A model generated the notes under the pieces. That model ran no database searches. It worked only from the letters and a program-made list of their open reading frames with translations, and was not told the DNA's origin. A stretch of DNA of 16,366 nt from JBBQTU01 sp038213005 (lineage in GTDB: Bacteria; Planctomycetota; Phycisphaerae; Tepidisphaerales; Tepidisphaeraceae): the NCBI GenBank assembly GCA_038213005.1, contig JBBQTU010000074.1:1-16366 (forward strand). The letters run 5' to 3'. The position numbers and the translations under genes are program-made. Below, in pieces: positions 1 through 6,583 of the stretch. Within the stretch, counting starts at the first letter, position 1; each line of letters starts with the position of its first letter.

Positions 1-11
1 GGCATACCTGA

Positions 12-821
12 TCACTCGGCGCTGGGCCCCTGGTCGCCCGTGCGCGCAGCGGAGGCCGAGAGCGACTCGAGTCCGGCTTTGGCCCGCCTGCGCGCCAGCC
101 ATCGGCACCCCAAGGCGACGACGACGAAGCACACAATCGCCAGCACGATCAATGTGATGCTGCGTTTGATGTTGTCGGCGTTCTTCAGTCCCGCTCCGAT
201 CAGCGTTGCGGGAATCGCCTCAGGGATCAACCCGATCGCCGTGCCCAGCAGAAAATCACGATGCCTCACCCGCGATAGCCCCAGGCACAGGTTGATCAGC
301 GTCCCGTGGACGGGCACCTGGCGGGCCAGGATCACTCCCAGCATGCCCTGTTTCTGGATCGTGTCCGCCCATCGCTGGAGCTTGGGCCACTTGTGCAGCA
401 CCCAGTCGCGCCCGCCCCATCGCACAAACAGAAACACGCCGTAGTATGCCAGGAGCGTCGCCAGTTCGTTCAGCAGCAGGGCGATCCAGAATCCAAACAG
501 CCATCCGCCCAGCCCGCAGAACAGCAGGCGCGGCATGCCACCGGCCACCAGGGCGGCCACTGCCAGAATGAATAGCGGATACGCCCAGATACCCAGCGTC
601 CCCAGCGTCTGGCGGATCCCATCCCGGTCCTTCAGCCATGCCCCGACGGGCGAGAGAGCGACCACCCCGATCACGGTTGCCAGAACGATGCAGAACAGAG
701 CAATCTTGATCAGCGCCTTCCTGCCCGACGGCGCCGGGCCCGACAGCGCCGGGACATCGGCGGATGTCTCATCTTCGGGCCGCAGCCCGAGTTGGGGTGG
801 CTGGGGTGTCGGATCTGCCAT
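12..821 (-). CDS. TVP38/TMEM64-family (VTT domain) inner-membrane protein
   Basis: This 269-aa integral membrane protein belongs to the VTT/SNARE-associated (TVP38, DedA-like) superfamily. Members are linked to lipid scrambling or membrane homeostasis, and the substrate here is unknown. A proline-rich cytoplasmic N-terminus (about 1-33) is followed by a hydrophobic helix at about 36-57. The VTT core spans about 75-212, with the glycine-rich segment GLGGWLFGFW near 103-112 and the re-entrant-loop signature around 166-181 (R167, P170, N177, G181). A last helix lies at about 221-240, before a basic tail. I chose the ATG at 821. An in-frame GTG at 944 would add 41 Pro/Arg-rich residues that do not look like part of the family. 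The Shine-Dalgarno is weak. It is monocistronic here, with no neighbour that suggests a role. Confidence 0.85.
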   Translation of the reverse strand: MADPTPQPPQLGLRPEDETSADVPALSGPAPSGRKALIKIALFCIVLATVIGVVALSPVGAWLKDRDGIRQTLGTLGIWAYPLFILAVAALVAGGMPRLLFCGLGGWLFGFWIALLLNELATLLAYYGVFLFVRWGGRDWVLHKWPKLQRWADTIQKQGMLGVILARQVPVHGTLINLCLGLSRVRHRDFLLGTAIGLIPEAIPATLIGAGLKNADNIKRSITLIVLAIVCFVVVALGCRWLARRRAKAGLESLSASAARTGDQGPSAE

Positions 822-1020
822 AACTGTAAGGATACACCGCCCCCGCGGCGGGGTCACGATCTGTTCGGGTTCAAAGCGAGACTGTTCCGGCTTCGCAGGC
901 AGATCGATGTGCGCATTGAGCCGCTTCTGGTTGAGAGGAAACACGATCCCGCGGGCTTCCTGAAGAAGATCCGGCGCACAGGCAAACTGGTGGCGTCATA
1001 TCCTGCGGCATGAATGACGA
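822..1020. other. Intergenic stretch upstream of the VTT gene
   Basis: About 200 bp lie between the start of the VTT gene and the antitoxin relic. Open frames cross it on both strands, but none shows a recognisable domain or a ribosome-binding site. It presumably holds the leftward promoter for the VTT gene. I saw no convincing -35/-10 pair. Confidence 0.4.
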
Positions 1021-1259
1021 GTGATTCATCTGCGGCAGCCAGCAAAAGGTAAGACTTGCTTCACGCTCGTGCGGACGACTCACGACGCCACGGTCGCCAC
1101 GAAGATCGGGAGCCAGGTCAGCCAGCCGGTTGTGTCGGCGATGGAAAACCGCGAAGACTTTCAGTTGGCCACGCTCTGCCGCTGATTCATGCCCTGGGCG
1201 GTGAATTGGACGTGATCGCCTGTTGTCACTACCGGGTTGTGGCGCTCAAGGTGGCCTAA
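1021..1259 (+). pseudogene. Frameshifted relic of an XRE/HigA-type antitoxin
   Basis: Two frames together spell a typical XRE helix-turn-helix antitoxin. Frame 1 opens at a GTG at 1021 and reads ATVATKIGSQVSQPVVSAME then NREDFQLATLCR, ending at TGA 1183-1185. A second frame then continues with LIHALGGELDVIACCHYRVV and ends at TAA 1257-1259. In intact relatives the sequence runs straight through as a form of 'QPAVSxMENREDxxLxTLxRxIxALGGELxVxA'. The recognition helix (VSQPVVSAMENRED) and the C-terminal dimerisation strand are therefore both present but out of frame. No Shine-Dalgarno and no intact toxin gene are visible on either side. HigA-type antitoxins normally follow a RelE/HigB toxin. The 76 bp to the left read as no recognisable toxin. 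I judge it non-functional unless the frameshift is a sequencing error. Confidence 0.75.
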
Positions 1260-1291
1260 GTTGGCAGGGCAAACACTGAAACGCGGGACGT

Positions 1292-1597
1292 TCAGGACGC
1301 AATCGCTTCGCCCGCCGCGTCACAGGGCCGGACAGCTACTAACTCCATTCGGCGGCATTTGAAGAAGATTCCTTCCGTTCCGAACACGGAGCCGAAATCG
1401 ACCTGAAATAGCAGGCTCTTTGATTCATCACCGCCGACTTCCGCAATGCATCGCTCGAATAGTTTGTACTTGCTGTAAAACGAGTCACATTTGAAGTCGT
1501 ACACCTCCGCAAACCGAAGGTGAACCAAGACGTGATTCCGCAGGATGATGTAGCCTCGTGCATCGGTGTCATTGGTCATTTGAAACGTATGGATCAT
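1292..1597 (-). CDS. Small hypothetical protein (weak Imm50-like pattern)
   Basis: A 101-aa unknown that I do not firmly recognise. It has alternating hydrophobic strands (YIILRNHVLVHLRFAEVYDF), a middle acidic helix, and a C-terminal strand pair ending in FFKCRRMELVAV. This order loosely resembles small beta-rich immunity-type proteins such as Imm50, but the match is by eye and weak. There is no Shine-Dalgarno before the ATG at 1597. The frame stays open for another 14 codons upstream to a TAG, so the start is uncertain or the 5' end is lost. It lies 83 bp downstream of the SDR gene on the same strand. It could be a trailing operon gene or an unrelated accessory ORF next to the decayed antitoxin. 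Confidence 0.45.
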   Translation of the reverse strand: MIHTFQMTNDTDARGYIILRNHVLVHLRFAEVYDFKCDSFYSKYKLFERCIAEVGGDESKSLLFQVDFGSVFGTEGIFFKCRRMELVAVRPCDAAGEAIAS

Positions 1598-1680
1598 CGC
1601 TTCAAACGTGGGCCCGGGGCCGAGTACAGGCGGGTCGGTCTACTTTGCGGGGTTGCCGCAGGGCGGGGGAACCTGCAGCG

Positions 1681-2466
1681 TTAGACGCCCACGCCGCGGG
1701 TGAGGAAGCCGCCGTCGACGATGATCGTTTCGCCGCTGGTGTAGCTGGCGGCGGGGGAGATCAGGTAGATGGCCGCGCCCACCAGTTCCTCGGCTTTGCC
1801 GAAGCGGGCCATGGGGGTGTGCTGCTTGAGGAATTCGCCGCGGGGGGTGCCTTCGATCAGCTTGCGATTCAGTTCGGTGGGGAAGACGCCGGGGGCGATG
1901 CCGTTGACGCGGATGCCGTATTGGGCCCATTCGTTGGCCAGGCCGCGGGTGAGGCCCATGACGCCGCTCTTGGAGCAGGCGTAGGCGAGCACTTCGGTCA
2001 GGGAGATGAAGGAGTTGAGCGAGGCGATGTTGACGATGCAGCCGCGCTGGCCGTCCGCGCCGGGGGTCTGGTCCTTCATGACTCGGCCGGCGGCCTGGCA
2101 GACGATGAAATTGCCGATCAGGTTCACGCGGACGATGCGCTCGAACTCGGCGACGGGCATCTCCAGCGACGCCTGACGCTTGATGACGCCGGCGGCGTTG
2201 ATGACGGCATCGACCCGGCCGAACTTCTGCACGGCGAGGTCAAAGGCGGCCTTGACGCTGGCTTCGTCGGTGACGTTGAGGGTGACGGCTTCATGGCCGG
2301 CACCGAGTTCCTTCTTGATGTTGGCGACCTTGTCCGGACTGCTGGAGCCGGCCACCACCTTGGCCCCGGCCTGCACGAGGCCCAGGGCGATGGCCCGGCC
2401 GATGCCGCTGGTGCCGCCGGTAATGATGCAAACCTTGCCCGCGATATCGAAGCCTGTGTATGCCAT
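1681..2466 (-). CDS. SDR-family oxidoreductase (sugar-acid / gluconate 5-dehydrogenase type)
   Basis: A 261-aa classical short-chain dehydrogenase/reductase, normal length for the family. The cofactor motif TGGTSGIG is at 16-23, NAAG at 90-93, the structural Asn at 115 (VNLIGNF), the catalytic Ser near 149 (NIAS), and YxxxK at Y162/K166 (YACSK). The PG motif (APGV) follows near 191 and the C-terminal VDGGF signature is present. The ATG at 2466 puts the Rossmann motif at the usual distance. The longer frame to 2535 would add an arginine-rich extension read from repeat-like DNA. The residues after beta-2 (AGSSS) contain no Asp, so NADP(H) preference is possible but not settled. Its place in an operon with a uronate isomerase-like protein and a KDG-type kinase suggests it oxidises or reduces a keto-sugar acid, as KduD, Ga5DH or DEH reductases do. 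The exact substrate is unknown. Confidence 0.88.
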   Translation of the reverse strand: MAYTGFDIAGKVCIITGGTSGIGRAIALGLVQAGAKVVAGSSSPDKVANIKKELGAGHEAVTLNVTDEASVKAAFDLAVQKFGRVDAVINAAGVIKRQASLEMPVAEFERIVRVNLIGNFIVCQAAGRVMKDQTPGADGQRGCIVNIASLNSFISLTEVLAYACSKSGVMGLTRGLANEWAQYGIRVNGIAPGVFPTELNRKLIEGTPRGEFLKQHTPMARFGKAEELVGAAIYLISPAASYTSGETIIVDGGFLTRGVGV

Positions 2467-2559
2467 GCGTGTCCTTGAATAAGAAAAGTCGAAATACGAA
2501 GTACCAAATCCGAAACGCGGAGCCGGGGATCTCAAATCTCAAATCTCAAGAACTCCCGC
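2467..2559. repeat. Intergenic spacer with ATCTCAA x3 tandem repeat
   Basis: The 93-bp spacer between the Ldh2-family gene and the SDR gene holds three perfect copies of the 7-mer ATCTCAA at 2529-2549. Next to it is a degenerate run of 'cgaaaTaCgaag / ccgaaac' words (about 2489-2519). Similar words recur at 13354-13381. This looks like non-coding low-complexity repeat DNA. I see no terminator or clear promoter in it. Confidence 0.6.
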
Positions 2560-3657
2560 TCACAGTTCCACTGTCTTTAGTGCCGACCGATCCAGTGCGA
2601 CGCCGGCTTCCTTGGCGATGTGTTCCAGGGCCTGGACCTCGACCTCTGTGAAGAGCAGGCCGTTGTGCTTGGCGCTCAGTGCGGCACCGCGGGCTTCAAG
2701 CTGGCCGGGGAGCATGCAGGCGTCGTTGCCGTGGCCGAGGATGTCGTCGAGGACGGCCTTGACGTTCTGGTCCTGTGACCGGCCGAGGGCGAAGTCGTCG
2801 CATCCCAAGGCTTCAGGGCGGATGCACTGGAAGAAGAAGTTGGGGGTGTGCTTCTCGTCCTTGGCGCCAGAGCCCCAGCGGCTGCGGAGGGTCGGGAGCG
2901 AGCCGCCGGTGTAGGCGGCCATGAGTTCGTCGATCAGAGAGAGGCCGTATCCCTTGTGTGCTCCGAAAGGGAGAAGTGACTTCACCTTGGCCGGGTCGGT
3001 CGTCTCCTTACCGTGGTCGTCGACCGCGCAGCCGGGGGGGAGCTGCTTGCCTTCGCGGGCGAACTGCTGGACGCGGCCCATGGCGACGGTACTGGTGGCC
3101 CAGTCGATGCAGATGGGGTAGCCGATGACGTTGGTCGTCGGGAATCCCCAGCTATGCGGATTGGTCCCCAGCGTGGAGAACTTACCGCCGAAGGGAACGA
3201 CCTCCGCCAGGGCCGCCGTGCAGCAGGTGTAGGCGATGTAGCCCTTCTTCGCGGCCTCGATCACATAGCCGCCGCCCCAGAGGTAGTGGAAGGCGTTGTC
3301 GACGGTGACGGCGCCGATGCCGTATTCGTCGGCCAGCTTCATGGCGGTGGCCATGGCTTCAAAGGCCACGGCCTGGCCGAGCTTGCGGTTAGCGTTCCAA
3401 CGCTGGACCGCCTTGAACGGGCTGGGAATCTTCTGGATCGTCGCCCCGGGCTTGCACCCGCCGGCCTTGGAGCCGAAGAGCTCATCGAGGTGCAGGGCCT
3501 TGATGGCATTGTGCGTCTTGATGCCGTGCCACGCGGTCAGCTCGCTGAAGCGGGCGCCGGCGTCGGCCTCGTCGGCGGTGAAGCCGCGATGGCGATAGGC
3601 GGCGGCGACCAGGTCATTGTGAACTTTTACGGGAACGATGTAATTCGTGCTGCTCAT
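2560..3657 (-). CDS. Ldh2 (malate/L-lactate dehydrogenase-like) family oxidoreductase
   Basis: A 365-aa NAD(P)H-dependent 2-oxoacid reductase of the Ldh2/MDH2_C family, a fold unrelated to classical LDH/MDH. Family members include ureidoglycolate, sulfolactate and 2,3-diketo-L-gulonate dehydrogenases. Family features seen are an N-terminal helical region with the His-containing segment AWHGIKTHN in place of the more usual GHxSHG, the LGTNP motif in the cofactor region, and PFGAHKGYGLSLIDELM toward the C-terminus. The start ATG at 3657 is preceded by AGGGA at a good distance. A GTG at 3672 also lies in frame. The unusual substrate-loop sequence argues against assigning L-lactate or malate. The operon context points to a sugar-acid 2-oxo group. 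It follows the 6-phosphogluconate dehydrogenase gene after a 247-bp palindrome-bearing spacer. Confidence 0.85.
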   Translation of the reverse strand: MSSTNYIVPVKVHNDLVAAAYRHRGFTADEADAGARFSELTAWHGIKTHNAIKALHLDELFGSKAGGCKPGATIQKIPSPFKAVQRWNANRKLGQAVAFEAMATAMKLADEYGIGAVTVDNAFHYLWGGGYVIEAAKKGYIAYTCCTAALAEVVPFGGKFSTLGTNPHSWGFPTTNVIGYPICIDWATSTVAMGRVQQFAREGKQLPPGCAVDDHGKETTDPAKVKSLLPFGAHKGYGLSLIDELMAAYTGGSLPTLRSRWGSGAKDEKHTPNFFFQCIRPEALGCDDFALGRSQDQNVKAVLDDILGHGNDACMLPGQLEARGAALSAKHNGLLFTEVEVQALEHIAKEAGVALDRSALKTVEL

Positions 3658-3678
3658 ATCTGTGTCCCTCACATTCCA

Positions 3679-3895
3679 TTTTCACCACAGTTTGCCCGCC
3701 GCGGCGGGAAGCGACGAAGCAACGAAGGCGAAGGGCATACAACCGCGAAGGCGCGAAGGACGCGAAAGAAAACGCGAAGGGGGAAATAAATTGTCTGTTC
3801 CTTCGCGGCTTCGCGGTTCATCTGGTCCGTTCTCTGTTCTCTCTGCTCAGGTTTTCTTCGTGGTTCTTCGTTTCTTCGTTGCTTCGTGGTGAAAA
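3679..3895. repeat. Nested palindromic element with GCGAAG units (copy 1)
   Basis: The outer arms TTTTCACCAC (3679-3688) and GTGGTGAAAA (3886-3895) are exact reverse complements. Both are followed inward by matching GAAGCAACGAAG / CTTCGTTGCTTC words. The inner arms 3741-3760 (AACCGCGAAGGCGCGAAGGA) and 3799-3818 pair at 19 of 20 positions. The 42 bp at 3739-3780 align with about seven mismatches to 5466-5507. It lies between the Gnd and Ldh2-family genes. It may form a long hairpin in the operon transcript, acting as a processing, stability or attenuation site, or it may be a miniature dispersed repeat. Confidence 0.8.
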
Positions 3896-3904
3896 GGAAG
3901 AAAC

Positions 3905-5431
3905 CTAGTGTCCGCCGCCGGAGCCGGGGACGATGGCAATCTGCGGCCGGCCCTTTTCCGGCCAGTCCAGATGAAAGAACTTGCCGCGCGGCTGATCGGT
4001 GCGCTCATACGTGTGCGCCCCGAAGTAGTCGCGCTGCCCCTGCAGCAGATTGGCCGGCAGACGAGGCGAGCGGTATCCGTCGTAGTAGGCCAGTGCCGCC
4101 ATGAAGGCCGGGGCTGCGATGCCATTGGCCGCGGCCAGGCCGACGATCTTTCGCCAGTTCGTCTGCGCCTGCTGGACCTGCTGGTTGAAGTAAGGATCCA
4201 GCAGGAGATTCACCATGCCCGCATTCTTCGTATACGCATCGGTGATCTTCTGCAGGAACCTCGCCCTGATGATGCAGCCGCCGCGCCAGATGCTGGCGAT
4301 CTCGGCGAAGTTCAGCGTCCAGTTGTACTCCTTCTGAGCTTCTCGCATGAGTTGGAAGCCTTGGGCGTAGGCGCAGATCTTCGAGCTGTAGAGGGCGTCG
4401 CGGATCGCGCTAATCAGTTCCTGTTTGTCGCCGGTGTATGCGGGTTTGGGGCCGGTCAGTTGCTGGCTGGCGATGACTCGCTCATCTTTCAGTGCCGACA
4501 GGCAGCGGGCGAAAACGGCTTCGGCGATTGCATTGGCCGGGATCCCCATGTCCAGCGCGTTGACGCCGGTCCACTTGCCGGTGCCCTTTTGCCCGGCCGT
4601 GTCGAGGATGTAATCCACCAGATACTCGCCCTTGTGCAGCGGATCCGGCTGCTGGAGGATCTCCGCCGTGATCTGGATCAGGTACGAATCGAGATCGCCC
4701 TGATTCCACTTCTCAAAGACCAGGCCAATCTCATTGGCCTTCATGCCCAGGAGTTGGCTCATCAACCAGTAGGCTTCGCCGATGAGCTGCATGTCGATGT
4801 ATTCGATTCCGTTGTGGATCATCTTCACATAGTGCCCCGCGCCATTGGGCCCGATATAGGCCGAGCACGGCACGCCGCCCACGACGGGCTTCCCGGGCTG
4901 CCCTGTCTCAATCGGTTGACCGGTGCTGGCATCCACCTTAGCCGCGATCGCATCCCAGACAGGCTTGAGGTGTTTCCATGAATCCGGGTCGCCGCCGGGC
5001 ATGACCGATGGGCCAAAGCGAGCACCCAATTCGCCGCCAGAGACGCCCGACCCGAAGAACTTGCACTTGCCGGCGTACTGTTTCTCGCGGCGGATGGTGT
5101 CGGTCCAAAGGCTGTTTCCGCAGTCGACGACGATGTCATCGGCCTCAATCCCGGCTTCAAGAAGCTGCTGCGTCACGGTGTCGACCGCCGCCCCGGCCTT
5201 GACCATGATGATGACTTTGCGCGGCTTCTTCAGTGCCGCCACGAGGTCCTTCAGTGTCTCGCAACCCACCAGCCCGCCCGGAGGATTCTCGCGGGCGATG
5301 AACTTCTTCATGATGTCGGTCGTGCGATTGAAGACCGCAACCTTAAACCCATGATCGGCGATGTTCAGAGCGAGGTTCTCGCCCATGACAGCCAGGCCGA
5401 TCAAACCAATGTCAGCAGTATTTGCAGCCAT
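3905..5431 (-). CDS. gnd: 6-phosphogluconate dehydrogenase, NADP-dependent, decarboxylating
   Basis: This 508-aa enzyme of the oxidative pentose-phosphate pathway converts 6-phosphogluconate to ribulose 5-phosphate, CO2 and NADPH in the cytoplasm. The Rossmann motif GLAVMG is at 12-17. NRTT at 35-38 is the family's NADP-selecting Arg-Thr pair. The substrate motif GSGVSGGELGARFGPSVMPG starts at 127. The catalytic K203 and E210 lie in GHYVKMIHNGIEY, and the C-terminal QRDYFGAHTYE signature is intact. The length exceeds the usual 468-485 aa. Part of the excess is an extra segment at about 167-188 (DASTGQPIETGQPGKPVVGG), just before the catalytic Lys helix. The start ATG has a weak purine-rich GAGAG upstream. 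The gene is bracketed by two copies of one palindromic repeat, which sets it apart from the tightly spaced upstream operon genes. Confidence 0.96.
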   Translation of the reverse strand: MAANTADIGLIGLAVMGENLALNIADHGFKVAVFNRTTDIMKKFIARENPPGGLVGCETLKDLVAALKKPRKVIIMVKAGAAVDTVTQQLLEAGIEADDIVVDCGNSLWTDTIRREKQYAGKCKFFGSGVSGGELGARFGPSVMPGGDPDSWKHLKPVWDAIAAKVDASTGQPIETGQPGKPVVGGVPCSAYIGPNGAGHYVKMIHNGIEYIDMQLIGEAYWLMSQLLGMKANEIGLVFEKWNQGDLDSYLIQITAEILQQPDPLHKGEYLVDYILDTAGQKGTGKWTGVNALDMGIPANAIAEAVFARCLSALKDERVIASQQLTGPKPAYTGDKQELISAIRDALYSSKICAYAQGFQLMREAQKEYNWTLNFAEIASIWRGGCIIRARFLQKITDAYTKNAGMVNLLLDPYFNQQVQQAQTNWRKIVGLAAANGIAAPAFMAALAYYDGYRSPRLPANLLQGQRDYFGAHTYERTDQPRGKFFHLDWPEKGRPQIAIVPGSGGGH

Positions 5432-5465
5432 AATGTCTCACTCTCTTTTCAGGTCACAGCAAAAG

Positions 5466-5580
5466 ACAACCGCGAAGGTGCGAAGAGCGCGAAGACAGAC
5501 GCGAAGGAATTCCAGACATGCTGAATCTCGCAGTCTCTGCTCTTCGCGTTCTCCTTCGCGCTCTTCGCGCCTTCGCGGTT
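5466..5580. repeat. Palindromic GCGAAG-unit element (copy 2)
   Basis: The arms 5468-5494 and 5554-5580 are reverse complements at 26 of 27 positions, starting AACCGCGAAGG and ending CCTTCGCGGTT, with about 59 bp between them. The left part repeats the left part of the element at 3739-3780. The body is a ladder of GCGAAG words spaced 8-10 nt apart. It lies between the hydroxyacid dehydrogenase gene and gnd in the leftward operon. The transcript could fold into a long stem here. Confidence 0.82.
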
Positions 5581-5608
5581 GCATGTCTCTTAGTCAGATT
5601 GCGGCCAC

Positions 5609-6574
5609 CTAGAACTTATTCGCCTGAATGAAGTCCTTGCCGCCGTTCAGGAACTCAACAATGTTAGTCGATGCGCGCATCGCTTGTCGCTCCACCGACT
5701 CGAATGTCCGGCTGGCGATGTGCGGCGTGATGATGATATTGTCGATCCCGTCGAACGGGTGTGGCCGGGTCATTGGCTCCTTGGCGACGACGTCGGCTGC
5801 GTAGCCGCCCAACTGCCCGCTCTTGCACGCATCGGCGACATCCTGCTCATTGACCAGTCCGCCGCGGGCGGTGTTGATCAGCATCGCGCCGTTCTTCATG
5901 GTCGCGATGCGAGCCTGGTTGATGTACTGGCGATTCTCGTCCGTCAGGTTCATATGCAGGCTGACGATGTCGCACTCTCTGAGAATGTCGTCGGCGGACG
6001 TCACGCGCCGGACGTTGTATTGCTTCGCGAACTGCTCGTCCCAATACACGTCAAAGGCCACCGGGTGCATGTCAAACGCCACCGCCCGCTTGATGACTTC
6101 CTTGCCGACCCGGCCCATCCCGATCACGCCGATGGTCTTGTCCGCCAGTTCTGTGCCGGTCACACGCTTCCAGCCGCCGGAGCGGGTGCTGGCGAGATGC
6201 ACGCCAAACCCCTTGGCCAGTGCAATCATCAGCCCAAACGTATGCTCGGCCACGGTCGTGTGGTTCACCCCCGGCGTGAACAGCACGGCGATCTTCTTGC
6301 TCGTGGCGTACTTCACATCGATCGAATCCAGCCCGATGCCGTACTTGGCGATAACCTTCAGCCGGGGCAGCAGGGCATCGATCACCCTGGCGGTGATCTC
6401 ATCATCGCCATTGAGCAGTCCGTCAAAGCGGCCTTCCCTTGCGATCAGGTCGAGCATCTGCTGCTCGCCCAGCGGCCCGCGGGCCCGAACGATCTCCAAG
6501 CCGCTCTTTGCCAGGTATCCATGATGCTTCCCCGGCGTATCCTGCAAGCTCGTCGTTGTCAGAAGGATCTTCAT
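5609..6574 (-). CDS. D-isomer-specific 2-hydroxyacid dehydrogenase (phosphoglycerate dehydrogenase-like)
   Basis: A 321-aa NAD-dependent 2-hydroxyacid dehydrogenase, which interconverts D-2-hydroxy acids and 2-oxo acids. The cofactor motif GMGRVG is at 152-157. Asp175 at the end of the following strand suggests NAD rather than NADP. The catalytic triad is R237 (NTARGG), E266 (VVAKEP) and H285 (TPHIAS). There is no C-terminal ACT or ASB domain, so it is the short form and not the regulated serine-pathway SerA. The sequence between the kinase and this ATG is only 9 bp, so the two are surely cotranscribed. In this operon it may act on a sugar-derived 2-oxo acid, such as a 2-ketogluconate-type or 2-oxo-3-deoxy acid. 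Serine-pathway phosphoglycerate dehydrogenase is less likely from context. Confidence 0.9.
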   Translation of the reverse strand: MKILLTTTSLQDTPGKHHGYLAKSGLEIVRARGPLGEQQMLDLIAREGRFDGLLNGDDEITARVIDALLPRLKVIAKYGIGLDSIDVKYATSKKIAVLFTPGVNHTTVAEHTFGLMIALAKGFGVHLASTRSGGWKRVTGTELADKTIGVIGMGRVGKEVIKRAVAFDMHPVAFDVYWDEQFAKQYNVRRVTSADDILRECDIVSLHMNLTDENRQYINQARIATMKNGAMLINTARGGLVNEQDVADACKSGQLGGYAADVVAKEPMTRPHPFDGIDNIIITPHIASRTFESVERQAMRASTNIVEFLNGGKDFIQANKF

Positions 6575-6583
6575 AGTCGTCTC

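Noticed and set aside
792..1013. Possible toxin fragment (LKKIRRTGKL) before the XRE relic
   Set aside because: It superficially recalls the KKT.KTP segment of HigB/Gp49 toxins, but nothing else in the frame fits and the frame is antisense to the VTT gene start. Too weak to call.
1558..2478. 306-aa open frame on the plus strand
   Set aside because: It is antisense to the SDR gene, which has complete TGxxxGIG and YxxxK motifs. The Gly/Asp/Ala-rich product is a shadow.
3908..4981. 357-aa open frame on the plus strand
   Set aside because: It is antisense to a clear gnd and has no domain.
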